29,118 bases of DNA from Bacteroidota bacterium (GTDB taxonomy: Bacteria > Bacteroidota > Bacteroidia > Bacteroidales > Lentimicrobiaceae). Position 1 is the first letter of the stretch. Each line of letters starts with the position of its first letter. Location: assembly GCA_023428585.1 (NCBI GenBank), contig JAEYXG010000360.1, positions 1 through 29,118 on the forward strand. The letters run 5' to 3'. Shown here piece by piece: positions 15,943 through 24,545 of the stretch. A model generated the notes under the pieces. That model had not been told where the DNA came from. It ran no database searches and saw nothing but the letters and a program-made list of their open reading frames with translations. The translations under genes were made by a program, and so were the position numbers.

Positions 15943-16878
15943 TTATGCTACACTGTGTTTATTAAAGTGCTTTGCAATAAAAGTGCAAATTTCATCCATT
16001 GCTTCTTTGGCTTCCCTGAATGCCGGTGAAAAGAAAGGGTAGCAATGCACCATTTGCTCACCTGATTTGAAAGTTATGTCAACCCCTTGTTCCTTGGCTT
16101 TTTTGTAGAATTTTTCACCATCGTCATACAATTCATCAGCTGTTCCTGAATTAATGAATAGGGGTGGTAATCCCTTGAGATTTCCGAACAATGGTGAAAT
16201 ATGTGGATTGGTCAGGTCATTGTTTCCCGCATAATGCTTGCTGAATACCAACCACGAATTCATGGGGGCGAGTGATACTTTGTTTTTGGTGTGATATGAC
16301 TCACCTGAACAGGTGAGGTCAGTCCATGGTGATATGGCTACACTGGCAGCCGGTAATGCAATATTTTGATCTTTGAGAGCTAGCAGCAAGGCGAGAGCCA
16401 ATCCACCACCTGCTGATTCACCGGCAATAATAATATTATTGGATGGAAATCCTCTTTCAAGGAGTGCCTTATAGATACCCACTGAATCATCAAGAGCTGC
16501 AGGAAATGGGAATTCCGGTGCAAGCCTATATTCGTAAACCAGGTTCACATAACCACAACTCTTGGCAAATTTTGATACAAAAGCCCTATGGTCAAGGCAA
16601 GAACCTGATACATAACCCCCGCCGTGAACATACATTATAACTTTTGATGCATCAGATCCTTGGGGTGTAATCCATTCAGATTTAATACCTTCTATTTCTT
16701 CCGCGATGACCTCAACACCATCTGGTATCTTGGCATATCTGGCGGCGCCCTTTTCACATTGATCCCTGAAACCCTGTATGGAGGTGTTCATATCATATGT
16801 CTCCTTCCTGAATTTGCCATTTAGGATGTGCCTATTCCGTAAGAGAAAGTTAATTGTTGATGCTTTGAATGATACCAT
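15943..16878 (-). CDS. Alpha/beta hydrolase, hormone-sensitive-lipase/acetyl-esterase family
   Basis: Probable cytoplasmic carboxylesterase for short acyl esters. The oxyanion motif is H85-G-G-G88 (MYVHGGGYVSG), the nucleophile is S155 in GESAGGG, the acid is the aspartate of NSGTADELYDD, and the histidine is in MVHCYPFF. The triad is therefore complete in the usual HSL order. At 311 residues the length is normal, and no signal peptide is evident. An internal ATG at codon 30 (MNTSIQGF) is an alternative start; the longer one is kept because a -7 promoter box lies upstream of it. It is upstream of the barrel protein and 80 bp downstream of ansA, all on the minus strand. The substrate is unknown. 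Confidence 0.85.
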   Translation of the reverse strand: MVSFKASTINFLLRNRHILNGKFRKETYDMNTSIQGFRDQCEKGAARYAKIPDGVEVIAEEIEGIKSEWITPQGSDASKVIMYVHGGGYVSGSCLDHRAFVSKFAKSCGYVNLVYEYRLAPEFPFPAALDDSVGIYKALLERGFPSNNIIIAGESAGGGLALALLLALKDQNIALPAASVAISPWTDLTCSGESYHTKNKVSLAPMNSWLVFSKHYAGNNDLTNPHISPLFGNLKGLPPLFINSGTADELYDDGEKFYKKAKEQGVDITFKSGEQMVHCYPFFSPAFREAKEAMDEICTFIAKHFNKHSVA

Positions 16879-16915
16879 GGCAACAAACCGTAATTTTTGT
16901 TAATCAACAGTCATT

Positions 16916-16923
16916 CAAAGGTA
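16916..16923 (-). promoter_or_regulatory. Possible -7 box for the esterase gene
   Basis: Minus-strand TACCTTTG matches TAnnTTTG 37 bp before the ATG, just past the ansA stop. No -33 TTTG is seen at the right distance. Confidence 0.4.
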
Positions 16924-16958
16924 GAATAAAAATATGTTGGTAGGTTAAATAAGGTTAT

Positions 16959-18026
16959 CTATTTTAATTTTACTCTTTGTATGTTATCTTCAATAGTAAG
17001 CTCTCCTGCCAGAGGCGTTTGCAGCAAGTGTTTCAATTCTTGTCCTGAATACCCCTGCCCAAGCAGGAACATTGTTTTGGCAATGGCTGATTCGGTAGTT
17101 ATGTCATAGCCACCAACAACACCTATTCCTTCCAACTGCAAGCTGGTTTCATATTTGCCCATTTCAACCGACCCCCCTTTGCATTGAGTAACATTGAATA
17201 CCGTTATGCCTGAAGCGATTGTTTTGCTTAATGCATCAATAAACCACTTGTCGGTAGGTGCGTTACCGGCGCCATAGGTTTCAAGTATTACTGCTTTAAG
17301 CCCTTTAATTGCGAGAATACTTTCAACCACATTTTCAGTAATCCCGGGGAAAAGTTTAAGGATTGCCACTGCAGGATCAAGATTCTTATGTACGGTCAAG
17401 CTTTGATTGGAGGGTTTATTGATATATTGTGTGAAATACTTGATATGTACTCCCACTTGAGCCAATAATGGATAGTTGCCGCTAAGGAATGCATTGAAAT
17501 TCTCAGCATTGAATTTACTTGTTCGGTTTCCACGCAATACCCTATTTTCAAAGCAAATGGATACTTCTGGTACTACCGGCTTACCATCCTCAATCGCGGC
17601 TGCTATTTCAATGGCATTGATAAAGTTATCCCTGCCGTCGGTTCGTACTACGCCCATTGGTAATTGAGAACCTGTAAACACTACCGGCTTGTTGAGGTTC
17701 TCAAGCATGAAACTTAATACCGATGCAGTATAGGCCATGGTATCTGTACCATGAAGTACAACAAAGCCATCATAAAGATAGTAGTTCTCTTCAATGATTC
17801 CGGCTAGCCTTATCCAAAAGGCCGGTTTCATGTTTGAGGAATCAATCAGCGGGTCGAAGCTGTAACTGCTGATCTGGCAGTTTACACTTTCAAGTATGGG
17901 AATATGTTTATATAGCGTGTCAAAGTTAAAGGGTATCAAAGCTCCTGTTTCAGGATCCTTCATCATTCCTATGGTGCCACCGGTATATATTACAAGTATT
18001 TTGGGGGCAAATTGTCTATTGTTCAT
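16959..18026 (-). CDS. ansA: Type I (cytoplasmic) L-asparaginase
   Basis: Hydrolyses L-asparagine to aspartate and ammonia. The 355 residues include the first catalytic motif YTGGTIGM with T15, and the second motif LHGTDTMAYTAS with T94/D95. TGSQLPMG and a later GYDITTESAIAKT block also fit asparaginase. The lack of a signal peptide and the length place it with AnsA rather than periplasmic AnsB. Its first 11 nt overlap the end of tatD, so the two are translated from one message driven by the tatD promoter. The pairing of tatD with ansA is recurrent in Bacteroidota as far as I recall, but no biochemical link is evident. Confidence 0.93.
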   Translation of the reverse strand: MNNRQFAPKILVIYTGGTIGMMKDPETGALIPFNFDTLYKHIPILESVNCQISSYSFDPLIDSSNMKPAFWIRLAGIIEENYYLYDGFVVLHGTDTMAYTASVLSFMLENLNKPVVFTGSQLPMGVVRTDGRDNFINAIEIAAAIEDGKPVVPEVSICFENRVLRGNRTSKFNAENFNAFLSGNYPLLAQVGVHIKYFTQYINKPSNQSLTVHKNLDPAVAILKLFPGITENVVESILAIKGLKAVILETYGAGNAPTDKWFIDALSKTIASGITVFNVTQCKGGSVEMGKYETSLQLEGIGVVGGYDITTESAIAKTMFLLGQGYSGQELKHLLQTPLAGELTIEDNIQRVKLK

Positions 18027-18798
18027 TTGTTGTCAGGTTGAATAGTTTCTCAGCGTTTGCAGTAGTTGCTTCTGCAACCTCTTGAACCGTAATTCCTTTT
18101 ATATCAGCAACCATTTGGGCAATCAATGGAACATAGGAAGGCTCATTTCGTTTTCCACGAAAGGGAACTGGTGCCAGAAATGGAGCATCAGTTTCCAATA
18201 CAAGGTGCTTCAGCTCTATGTGCCTGAGTGTTTCCTGCATCTTGTTGTTCTTAAAGGTTATCACACCACCCAGGCCAAGGCTGAAACCATATTTGATGGC
18301 CTGCCTGGCCTGTTCTACTGAACCTGAGAAGCAGTGAAAGATTCCCCGAAGATCACTCTTATTGATATCTTTCAGTATCTGGATTACTTCATTGAATGAA
18401 TCGCGTATATGCACTATCAAAGGCAGGTCGAAGGTACGGGCCAGGTCAATATGGTGCCTGAATACAATTTCCTGTTCCATTGCAAATGATTTATCCCAGT
18501 AAAGATCAATGCCACATTCTCCGATTCCTATGAAATTATATTTTGCCAGCCATTCCTCCATTATTGACAGTTCGTTGGTATATTTCTCCTTGACCGACGT
18601 CGGATGCAGCCCAATCATTGGGAAGCAGTTGGTTGGGAATTGCCTTGTAAGCTCAAGCATATTTTCAATGCTTGAACTGTCAATGTTTGGCAACATCATC
18701 CTGGTCACCCCCGCCCCTATGGCTTTTTGAACCACCTCAGGCCTGTCATTATCAAATTCTTCCAGATAAAGGTGGGTATGTGTATCAATAAATTGCAT
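18016..18798 (-). CDS. tatD: TatD-family metal-dependent DNase/hydrolase
   Basis: Metal-dependent nuclease of the amidohydrolase fold; TatD relatives digest DNA 3' to 5' and act in repair or DNA clearance. The 260 residues have H7/H9 in FIDTHTHLYLEEFD, GLHPTS, the metal-bridging glutamate in GIGECGIDLYWD, HIRDSFNE, FHCFSGS, and the aspartate of LETDAPFLAPVPFRGKRNEPSY. All usual metal ligands are present. The start codon is fixed by the family N-terminus and lies only five bases after the -7 promoter box, so the message seems leaderless. It is the first gene of a two-gene unit with ansA. Confidence 0.93.
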   Translation of the reverse strand: MQFIDTHTHLYLEEFDNDRPEVVQKAIGAGVTRMMLPNIDSSSIENMLELTRQFPTNCFPMIGLHPTSVKEKYTNELSIMEEWLAKYNFIGIGECGIDLYWDKSFAMEQEIVFRHHIDLARTFDLPLIVHIRDSFNEVIQILKDINKSDLRGIFHCFSGSVEQARQAIKYGFSLGLGGVITFKNNKMQETLRHIELKHLVLETDAPFLAPVPFRGKRNEPSYVPLIAQMVADIKGITVQEVAEATTANAEKLFNLTTNEQ

Positions 18799-18801
18799 AG
18801 T

Positions 18802-18810
18802 GCAAAGGTA
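18802..18810 (-). promoter_or_regulatory. -7 box of the tatD-ansA promoter
   Basis: Minus-strand TACCTTTGC is an exact TAnnTTTGY match ending 3 bases before the tatD ATG. The expected start of transcription falls on or next to the A of the ATG. No TTTG lies 19 bp upstream, but the -7 match is complete. Confidence 0.5.
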
Positions 18811-18826
18811 TGAAATCAGTAAGTTC

Positions 18827-18857
18827 TTTGCTAGCAGCCGGGATTGATGTATTTTTG
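18827..18857 (+). promoter_or_regulatory. Promoter of the family 9 glycosyltransferase gene
   Basis: TTTG (18827-18830), exactly 19 bp, then TATTTTTG (18850-18857): a complete Bacteroidota consensus promoter. Its position shows that translation starts at the ATG at 18876 and not at the upstream ATG at 18810. Confidence 0.75.
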
Positions 18858-18875
18858 TGCCATCAACCTCACTCT

Positions 18876-19874
18876 ATGAAGCTCAAACTATTGATTATCC
18901 GATTTAGTTCAATTGGTGATATTGTTCTGACCTCACCGGTTGTCAGGTGTTTGGATGAGCAGTTGGACAATGTTGAGATACATTGTCTAACAAAGAGAAG
19001 GTTCGCTGCCATTGTTGAGAACAATCACCATATTTCAAAGGTGTATTCCTTTGACAAGAGCTTAAGTGAAGTAATTCCTGAACTCCGAGCCGAAAAGTAT
19101 GATCAGATAATAGACCTGCACAATAATTTAAGAAGTCATAGAATTATTTGGGCGCTTGCCAGACCTGCACATTCATTCAATAAGCTTAATGTCGAAAAGT
19201 GGCTTATGGTTAGGTTTAAGATCAACAGGCTTCCCAAGTTGCATATTGTTGACCGTTATCTTGAGACAGTTGCGCATTTGGGCGTTAAAAATGATGGTCA
19301 AGGGCTGGATTACTTCATTCCCTCAGTTGAAGAAGTGGATATAAAGAGTATATACCCCCAACTTTCACTCGGTTATGTCGGTATTGTAATAGGAGGAAAC
19401 CACAACACTAAAATCCTGCCTCCCGACATGGTGGCAAAAATTGTGAATGATCTTAAGTTACCTGTTGTATTGCTTGGAGGAAAGGAAGACTTTGAACGTG
19501 GAAATATCATTACCGGACTTACCGATGGGAAAGCAATAAACCTTTGCGGCAAATACAGCCTTATGGGTTCTGCTTCCATTGTTAGGCAGGCTAATGCCAT
19601 CATTAGTAATGACACCGGGTTGATGCACATTGCAGCAGCATTTAATAAACCGCTGGTGTCAGTATGGGGTAATACAATACCGGCCTTTGGAATGTTCCCC
19701 TATCTTAAGCCCGACTCTCTTTCACTTGTCGCCGAGGTAAATAACCTAAAATGCCGTCCGTGCAGTAAGCTGGGCTATAAGGAATGCCCCAAGAAACACT
19801 TTAACTGTATGAGGATGCAGGATGTTGGCAGAATAGCAGAATTCTTGAACAACCTTAGCGGGAACAGATACTAA
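18876..19874 (+). CDS. Glycosyltransferase family 9 (ADP-heptosyltransferase-like)
   Basis: GT-B enzyme of the lipopolysaccharide heptosyltransferase family, which adds heptose (or a related sugar) to the lipid A core on the cytoplasmic face. From the chosen start the 332 residues begin KLKLLIIRFSSIGDIVLTSPV, the family N-terminal glycine-rich motif. The donor-binding block is ISNDTGLMHIAAAFNKPLVSVWGN near the C-terminus. A CRPCSKLGYKECPKKHFNCM segment holds several cysteines, as in many family 9 enzymes. The frame extends 22 codons upstream, but that extension crosses the promoter. Convergent with the downstream hydrolase gene, 42 bp apart. Acceptor and donor are not determined by sequence. 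Confidence 0.87.
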   Translation: MKLKLLIIRFSSIGDIVLTSPVVRCLDEQLDNVEIHCLTKRRFAAIVENNHHISKVYSFDKSLSEVIPELRAEKYDQIIDLHNNLRSHRIIWALARPAHSFNKLNVEKWLMVRFKINRLPKLHIVDRYLETVAHLGVKNDGQGLDYFIPSVEEVDIKSIYPQLSLGYVGIVIGGNHNTKILPPDMVAKIVNDLKLPVVLLGGKEDFERGNIITGLTDGKAINLCGKYSLMGSASIVRQANAIISNDTGLMHIAAAFNKPLVSVWGNTIPAFGMFPYLKPDSLSLVAEVNNLKCRPCSKLGYKECPKKHFNCMRMQDVGRIAEFLNNLSGNRY

Positions 19875-19916
19875 CAAGATTTTATCATCCGATTATTAGC
19901 CGATTCACTCTATATA

Positions 19917-20555
19917 TCAATGAATATAAGGATTATGCAACCGTTCCATTCCAATGGTTGTTTCTGCTCCATGGCCGGGGTAAACGGTGAAGTTATCATC
20001 AAGTGAAAAGAGCTTGTTTTGGATGCTTTGCCGCAGAAGCTGGAAATTGCCTGTTGGCAGATCAGTGCGGCCGATACTTCCATAGAATAGGACATCGCCT
20101 GCCATTACAAAGTGTTGGGCGTAATTCACCAGGCATATACTGCCATCGGCATGACCGGGGACAAGGAGTACTTCGAATTCCGAATTTCCAAAACTTATTT
20201 TATCCGCCTCTTTTACGAAGTGCTCTGGCGCAATAATCATGTCGGCATTCAATCCGTAAACATATCCCTGTGTATGGAAGTCCTCCCAGAATATCCTACC
20301 ATCGTGATGTGCAGTAGCACCTATACCATAGGTCTCTTTTACGAACCTGATTCCCATGATGTGATCAACATGGTAATGGGTGATTATCTGTGCCTTCGGG
20401 GTAAGTGAATTTTCATTGATATATGCTGACAATTCTTGTTCTTCTAACGGATTGCTGCAACCCGGATCAATAATGATACACTCTCCGGTTTCATCCGACA
20501 ATACAAATGTATTGGTCGCAAACAGATTGAAGGTAAAGCATTTAATATTAATCAT
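19917..20555 (-). CDS. Glyoxalase-II-like metallo-beta-lactamase hydrolase
   Basis: Cytoplasmic binuclear metal hydrolase, probably acting on a thioester or similar. From the ATG at 20555 the 212 residues contain H60-x-H62-x-D64-H65 (THYHVDHIMG). Further ligands lie in VPGHADGSICL, GDVLFYGSIGRTDLP (bridging aspartate) and YPGHGAETTIGME (last histidine). Two other in-frame ATGs lie at 20561 and 20591. I prefer 20555 because MINIKCFTF matches the usual beginning of this family. It lacks the C-terminal substrate-binding domain of true glyoxalase II, so YcbL-type hydrolase is a better description. Confidence 0.87.
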   Translation of the reverse strand: MINIKCFTFNLFATNTFVLSDETGECIIIDPGCSNPLEEQELSAYINENSLTPKAQIITHYHVDHIMGIRFVKETYGIGATAHHDGRIFWEDFHTQGYVYGLNADMIIAPEHFVKEADKISFGNSEFEVLLVPGHADGSICLVNYAQHFVMAGDVLFYGSIGRTDLPTGNFQLLRQSIQNKLFSLDDNFTVYPGHGAETTIGMERLHNPYIH

Positions 20556-20743
20556 AGTCATCAAGTGTTTGATCTTGCTAAGATAGCGCAATAGAATGAT
20601 CTGATTTGTTAATTTCTTCTTAAAGCAGCTTCAAATTTTATATTCCTGCCTCATAACACAATAGGCATGCAATTTGTTAAGTTATAATAACTGCCATTAA
20701 TGAGAATTATACGTTAAATTAGCATTTCCATTTATCACAAGTA

Positions 20744-23700
20744 ATGTCTGAGAATATACATGCGTCTATTATATTGAAATACAGTAGATTATTGCTGTTT
20801 TTATCTCTTATCCTATCGGGATTATCACCTGTATATGCCCAGTTCTATAATGGTTCTCAGATGTCATTTGGTAAAAGTAGAGTACAATATGGTGACTTTC
20901 TGTGGACATATTACCGTCTTCCGGAATACGATATATATTTTTACCTGAATGGTAAAGAGCTTGCCAACTATGCTGCCCGTTATGTGAAGGCTACCTATCC
21001 TGAATTGGAAGAAATTCTTGATAACAGGTATACTGAGAAATTGCAATTCATAATTTTCAATTCACTCACTGATCTAAAACAAAGCAACATAGGGCTAATC
21101 AATGATCAACAGTATAATATTGGTGGCATCACGTATATTCAGGGTAATAAAGTCTTTATATACTTCGACGGGAATTACCATAATTTCGAAAAGCAATTGA
21201 GGGCAGGATTAGCCAGGGTACTTATTGACCAAACCATCTATGGTGGCTCAGTGGGCAGGCAGATTACCAATTCAACGGTAATGAACATGCCCTCCTGGTT
21301 TATTGATGGGCTGGTTTCCTATCTTTCAGAAGATTGGAATACTGAAATTGACAATTACGTTAGGGAAGGTGTTATTTCAGGAAGATATCGGAAGTTTAAC
21401 CATCTTACCGGTGATGATGCTATTTATGCCGGCCATTCTATCTGGAAGTTTATTGCTGATAAATATGGTATTAACAGTATACCAAATATTGTTTACCTCG
21501 CCCGCATGAGCCGTAATGTAGAAACAGGATTTCTGTATGTGCTGAATATTTCTTTCAAGAACTTACTTAAAGAGTGGTATGCCCAATTGCAATCAGACTA
21601 CTCTTTTAGCGCGGAGCGTGATGCAGCACCTGAACATAATGTGCAGAAAAAGCTGAAAAAGGATATCACAAACGATCAGATTAGGCTTGATCCAACCGGT
21701 AAATATACTGCATGGGTTAGCAACCAGTCAGGACAGGTAAAGGTGTGGCTTCAGGATAATCTTAGAAACAAAACCAAAGTTGTTTATCGACAAGGTTATC
21801 GTCTGGATGAGAAAAATGACTTTACATATCCCATAATTGATTTTCATCCAACTGCTAATACCCTTTCAGTCATTACCGAGAGAAAAGGGTTGCTTGCTTT
21901 TTACCAAATTAACCTTCAAACCAGGAAAAAAATCAAACAATCTATCTTCGGATATCAGAAAATACTATCGATGGCCTACTCACCCAATGGAAGAGATATC
22001 GTGTTTTCTGCTATCAGGAAAGGACAAAGTGACGTGTTCGTTTTTAATGTTGCCTCAGGTTCTTCTGAACAGATTACCAAAGATATCTATAATGATTTGA
22101 ATCCTGCTTTTCTTAAAAACGGCAGTGAAATAATCTTCAGTTCCAACAGAACAAACGATACGCTGAAGGAGGAGCCTAAGATCAATAAACCGGGATTGCC
22201 GGTCAATCAGGATATTTTCATTTATAATTATGCCAAAAAGAGTGATCTGTTGCGACGGGTAACCAATACCCCAAGTGCCAATGAATTCCTTCCTATGGAG
22301 TATGAGCCGGGTTATATTTCCTTTTTGTCAGACCAGAGTGGAATATACAACCGCTACATTGCACGGTTGGATAGTGCAATTACCCACATTGACACAACTA
22401 CACATTACCGCTATTTTACTCAAAACTATGCCGCCTCTGATTATGCGCGCAATATTGTAAGTCATGATATCTCGCCCGGTTCAGGTAAAATGGCTCAGGT
22501 TGTGCATGTAGGGAAAAAGTATCCCGTTTCAGTAATTGAAAAGCCATCAGCACAAAACATTCAGGCTCTTAGAGTAAAGAATACGCTCTTTATGGAAGAG
22601 CGCTTATCAGCTCTTGAGAAGCAACAGCAGGAGGAAGCTCTTATAGAACCATCCAGAGCTTACCCACGTTTTGTAAATGTTTATAGTGACGAACCCGATG
22701 AATCGCCCCAAGAACCCAATGAACTCCGCAATCTGATACCTGCAGTTCCATTAGTTGCAGTGGATACTACAACTGATGGTTTTGTGCAGCCCAAAGCCCG
22801 AAACTATAATGTTGAATATTCAATCAATGAGTTGGTAAACCAACTTGACTTTACTTTTCTCAGTGCTTCATACCAGCCCTTCTCAGGTGGCAGTGGCCCT
22901 ATCTTTCTAACCCCGGGATTAAATGCATTTTTCAAGGTTGGGATGACTGACTTGCTCGAAGACTACAGAATTGTTGCAGGTGTTAGACTCGACTTTAATC
23001 TGGTCAATAATGAATATGTAGTTAGTATTGCCAACTTGAAGCACCGCCTCGATCGTGAAATTTATTTCCACCGCCAATCTATTGAGCAAACCGGCCTTTA
23101 TTCTATTGTCAGATACAGAATTCACGAACTTCATTACATTTTAAAATATCCTTTTAATCCACTCTTTAGTATAAGAGGTACAGTATCAGGTCGTAAGGAC
23201 AGGGCAATATTCATGTCAACTGACCAGTATAATCTCAGGGAACCTGATATAAACAGATATTGGGTATCGGGTAAAATTGACCTTACCTTTGATGCTACCA
23301 GGTCATTGGGACTTAACTTATACGATGGACTTCGTTTCAAAGCCTTCGGTGAGTATTACCACCAGATAGAGGGTGATGACAGGAATACCAACATGGTAGT
23401 CCTGGGATTTGATATTAGACACTACCTTCCCATTCACAGAAACCTTATCTGGGCCAATCGTTTTGCTACCAGTACCTCTTTTGGCAAGAGTAAGCTCATT
23501 TACTATATGGGGGGAGTCGATACCTGGCTAACACCAAAATTTACACGGGAAGCCCCAATTGATTATTCACAAAACTATGCATACCAAACTTTGGCAACCA
23601 ATATGCGTGGCTTTAACCAGAATGTTAGAAATGGGAACTCCTTTGCCCTCATTAACAGTGAAATAAGGTTCCCCATTATTAAATATCTTGCTAACAGACC

Positions 23701-23995
23701 CCTTCGTTCTGACTTCCTGAATAACTTCCAGATTGTTGGATTTGGAGACTTTGGCACCGTATGGACTGGCGCCACTCCATATTCTGATGACAATGCATTG
23801 TTTACCAGGATAATACAGCGAGGTTCCCTTAAAATTACAATCCGTGAGCAGCGTGAACCTCTGGTTGGTGGCGTGGGTTTTGGACTTAGAGCACGTTTGT
23901 TGGGTTACTTCGTTAGAGCCGACTATGCCTGGGGTATTGAGGATATGGTTATCAATAATCCTATCTTCTATGTTTCTCTTAGCCTTGATTTCTAA
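20744..23995 (+). CDS. Large outer-membrane protein: degenerate peptidase-like domain, TolB-like propeller, C-terminal surface-antigen barrel
   Basis: The 1083 residues appear to be exported and anchored in the outer membrane. A signal peptide (LLLFLSLILSGLSPVYA) ends near residue 34. About 40-300 resembles a gluzincin (peptidase-MA-like) domain: MPSWFIDGLVSYLSEDW (from residue 182) matches the P-x-WF-x-EG-x-x-x-Y block of such enzymes. The preceding helix, where HExxH should be (about 153-160), reads RAGLARVL, so the zinc site is missing. About 300-560 carries beta-propeller repeats (LDPTGKYTAWVSN, YSPNGRDIVFSA, FLKNGSEIIFSSNR). A charged linker precedes a barrel of about 390 residues. The barrel has MRGFNQNVRNGNSFALINSE then IRFPI, and GFGDFGTVW, as in Omp85/surface-antigen C-termini, and ends SLSLDF. 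No POTRA domains are seen. Monocistronic; the function is unknown, and a scaffold or secretion role is possible. Confidence 0.75.
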   Translation: MSENIHASIILKYSRLLLFLSLILSGLSPVYAQFYNGSQMSFGKSRVQYGDFLWTYYRLPEYDIYFYLNGKELANYAARYVKATYPELEEILDNRYTEKLQFIIFNSLTDLKQSNIGLINDQQYNIGGITYIQGNKVFIYFDGNYHNFEKQLRAGLARVLIDQTIYGGSVGRQITNSTVMNMPSWFIDGLVSYLSEDWNTEIDNYVREGVISGRYRKFNHLTGDDAIYAGHSIWKFIADKYGINSIPNIVYLARMSRNVETGFLYVLNISFKNLLKEWYAQLQSDYSFSAERDAAPEHNVQKKLKKDITNDQIRLDPTGKYTAWVSNQSGQVKVWLQDNLRNKTKVVYRQGYRLDEKNDFTYPIIDFHPTANTLSVITERKGLLAFYQINLQTRKKIKQSIFGYQKILSMAYSPNGRDIVFSAIRKGQSDVFVFNVASGSSEQITKDIYNDLNPAFLKNGSEIIFSSNRTNDTLKEEPKINKPGLPVNQDIFIYNYAKKSDLLRRVTNTPSANEFLPMEYEPGYISFLSDQSGIYNRYIARLDSAITHIDTTTHYRYFTQNYAASDYARNIVSHDISPGSGKMAQVVHVGKKYPVSVIEKPSAQNIQALRVKNTLFMEERLSALEKQQQEEALIEPSRAYPRFVNVYSDEPDESPQEPNELRNLIPAVPLVAVDTTTDGFVQPKARNYNVEYSINELVNQLDFTFLSASYQPFSGGSGPIFLTPGLNAFFKVGMTDLLEDYRIVAGVRLDFNLVNNEYVVSIANLKHRLDREIYFHRQSIEQTGLYSIVRYRIHELHYILKYPFNPLFSIRGTVSGRKDRAIFMSTDQYNLREPDINRYWVSGKIDLTFDATRSLGLNLYDGLRFKAFGEYYHQIEGDDRNTNMVVLGFDIRHYLPIHRNLIWANRFATSTSFGKSKLIYYMGGVDTWLTPKFTREAPIDYSQNYAYQTLATNMRGFNQNVRNGNSFALINSEIRFPIIKYLANRPLRSDFLNNFQIVGFGDFGTVWTGATPYSDDNALFTRIIQRGSLKITIREQREPLVGGVGFGLRARLLGYFVRADYAWGIEDMVINNPIFYVSLSLDF

Positions 23996-24545
23996 ACAGT
24001 CTCTCTTCCCTATTGATCATTTGTTTCCGATATCTATTAAAACGGCCTTTTATGCGTCGTATTTATCCAATGACTTGTATGTCAATGCAAAAAGCCGCCT
24101 GTTAATTAATTGTTAGTAACTATTTGATAACTATATCCGGCTAACCCTTGAAACAAATTTACCGATTGTAGAACTTTGTAAACTAAAATTTCTATTCCTT
24201 GTTGATGCAAGTCCTGACCAATATTAACCCTTACGGTCAGTCGTCTCAACTTAGGTTCTAGCTCGTTAAATAAGCTTAACAACAATGGGAGAGGCTCATA
24301 GCTCAATGATTTAGTAATGCGTTTTTTTTGATAAAATAACTTATTAAGAGACTTACTAATTGAGCATCAGATGGTTAAACTTTTTTTGTTAATAAAATGT
24401 GAAGGATTTAGTTGCGTGATACCAATTTTATAATTGTATATTGTCGTACAAATTTAAGTTGGGCCATGGAACTTGTTTAGGGCTCAGAATCAGTTAAATT
24501 AAGAAATTAATAGAATTCAATTAATCCACCGTATCAACCCAAACT
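23996..24545 (+). other. 550-bp gene-free region upstream of nrdJ
   Basis: No convincing gene. Two weak inverted repeats are visible. One is a long interrupted stem (CGGCCTTTT near 24043 with AAAAAGCCG near 24090) that may end the preceding transcript. The other is CTGACC (24214-24219) with GGTCAG (24235-24240). No TAnnTTTG box was found. TATATTG near 24440 is only a poor match, so the nrdJ promoter remains unplaced. I see no cobalamin riboswitch (B12-box-like) sequence despite the B12-dependent product downstream. Confidence 0.4.

Noticed and set aside
18810..18875. Longer N-terminus for the family 9 glycosyltransferase (22 extra codons)
   Set aside because: The extension spans the complete TTTG-19-TATTTTTG promoter, and the family motif begins right after the ATG at 18876.
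24106..24306. Minus-strand open frame of 66 codons in the gap before nrdJ
   Set aside because: It starts with TTG, has no recognisable motif and no promoter box, and its composition is what an open stretch in this AT-rich gap could give by chance. Kept only as part of the gene-free region.
24107..24545. Cobalamin riboswitch upstream of the B12-dependent reductase
   Set aside because: Looked for because it would fit the enzyme, but no B12-box-like sequence or matching stem layout was seen by eye.
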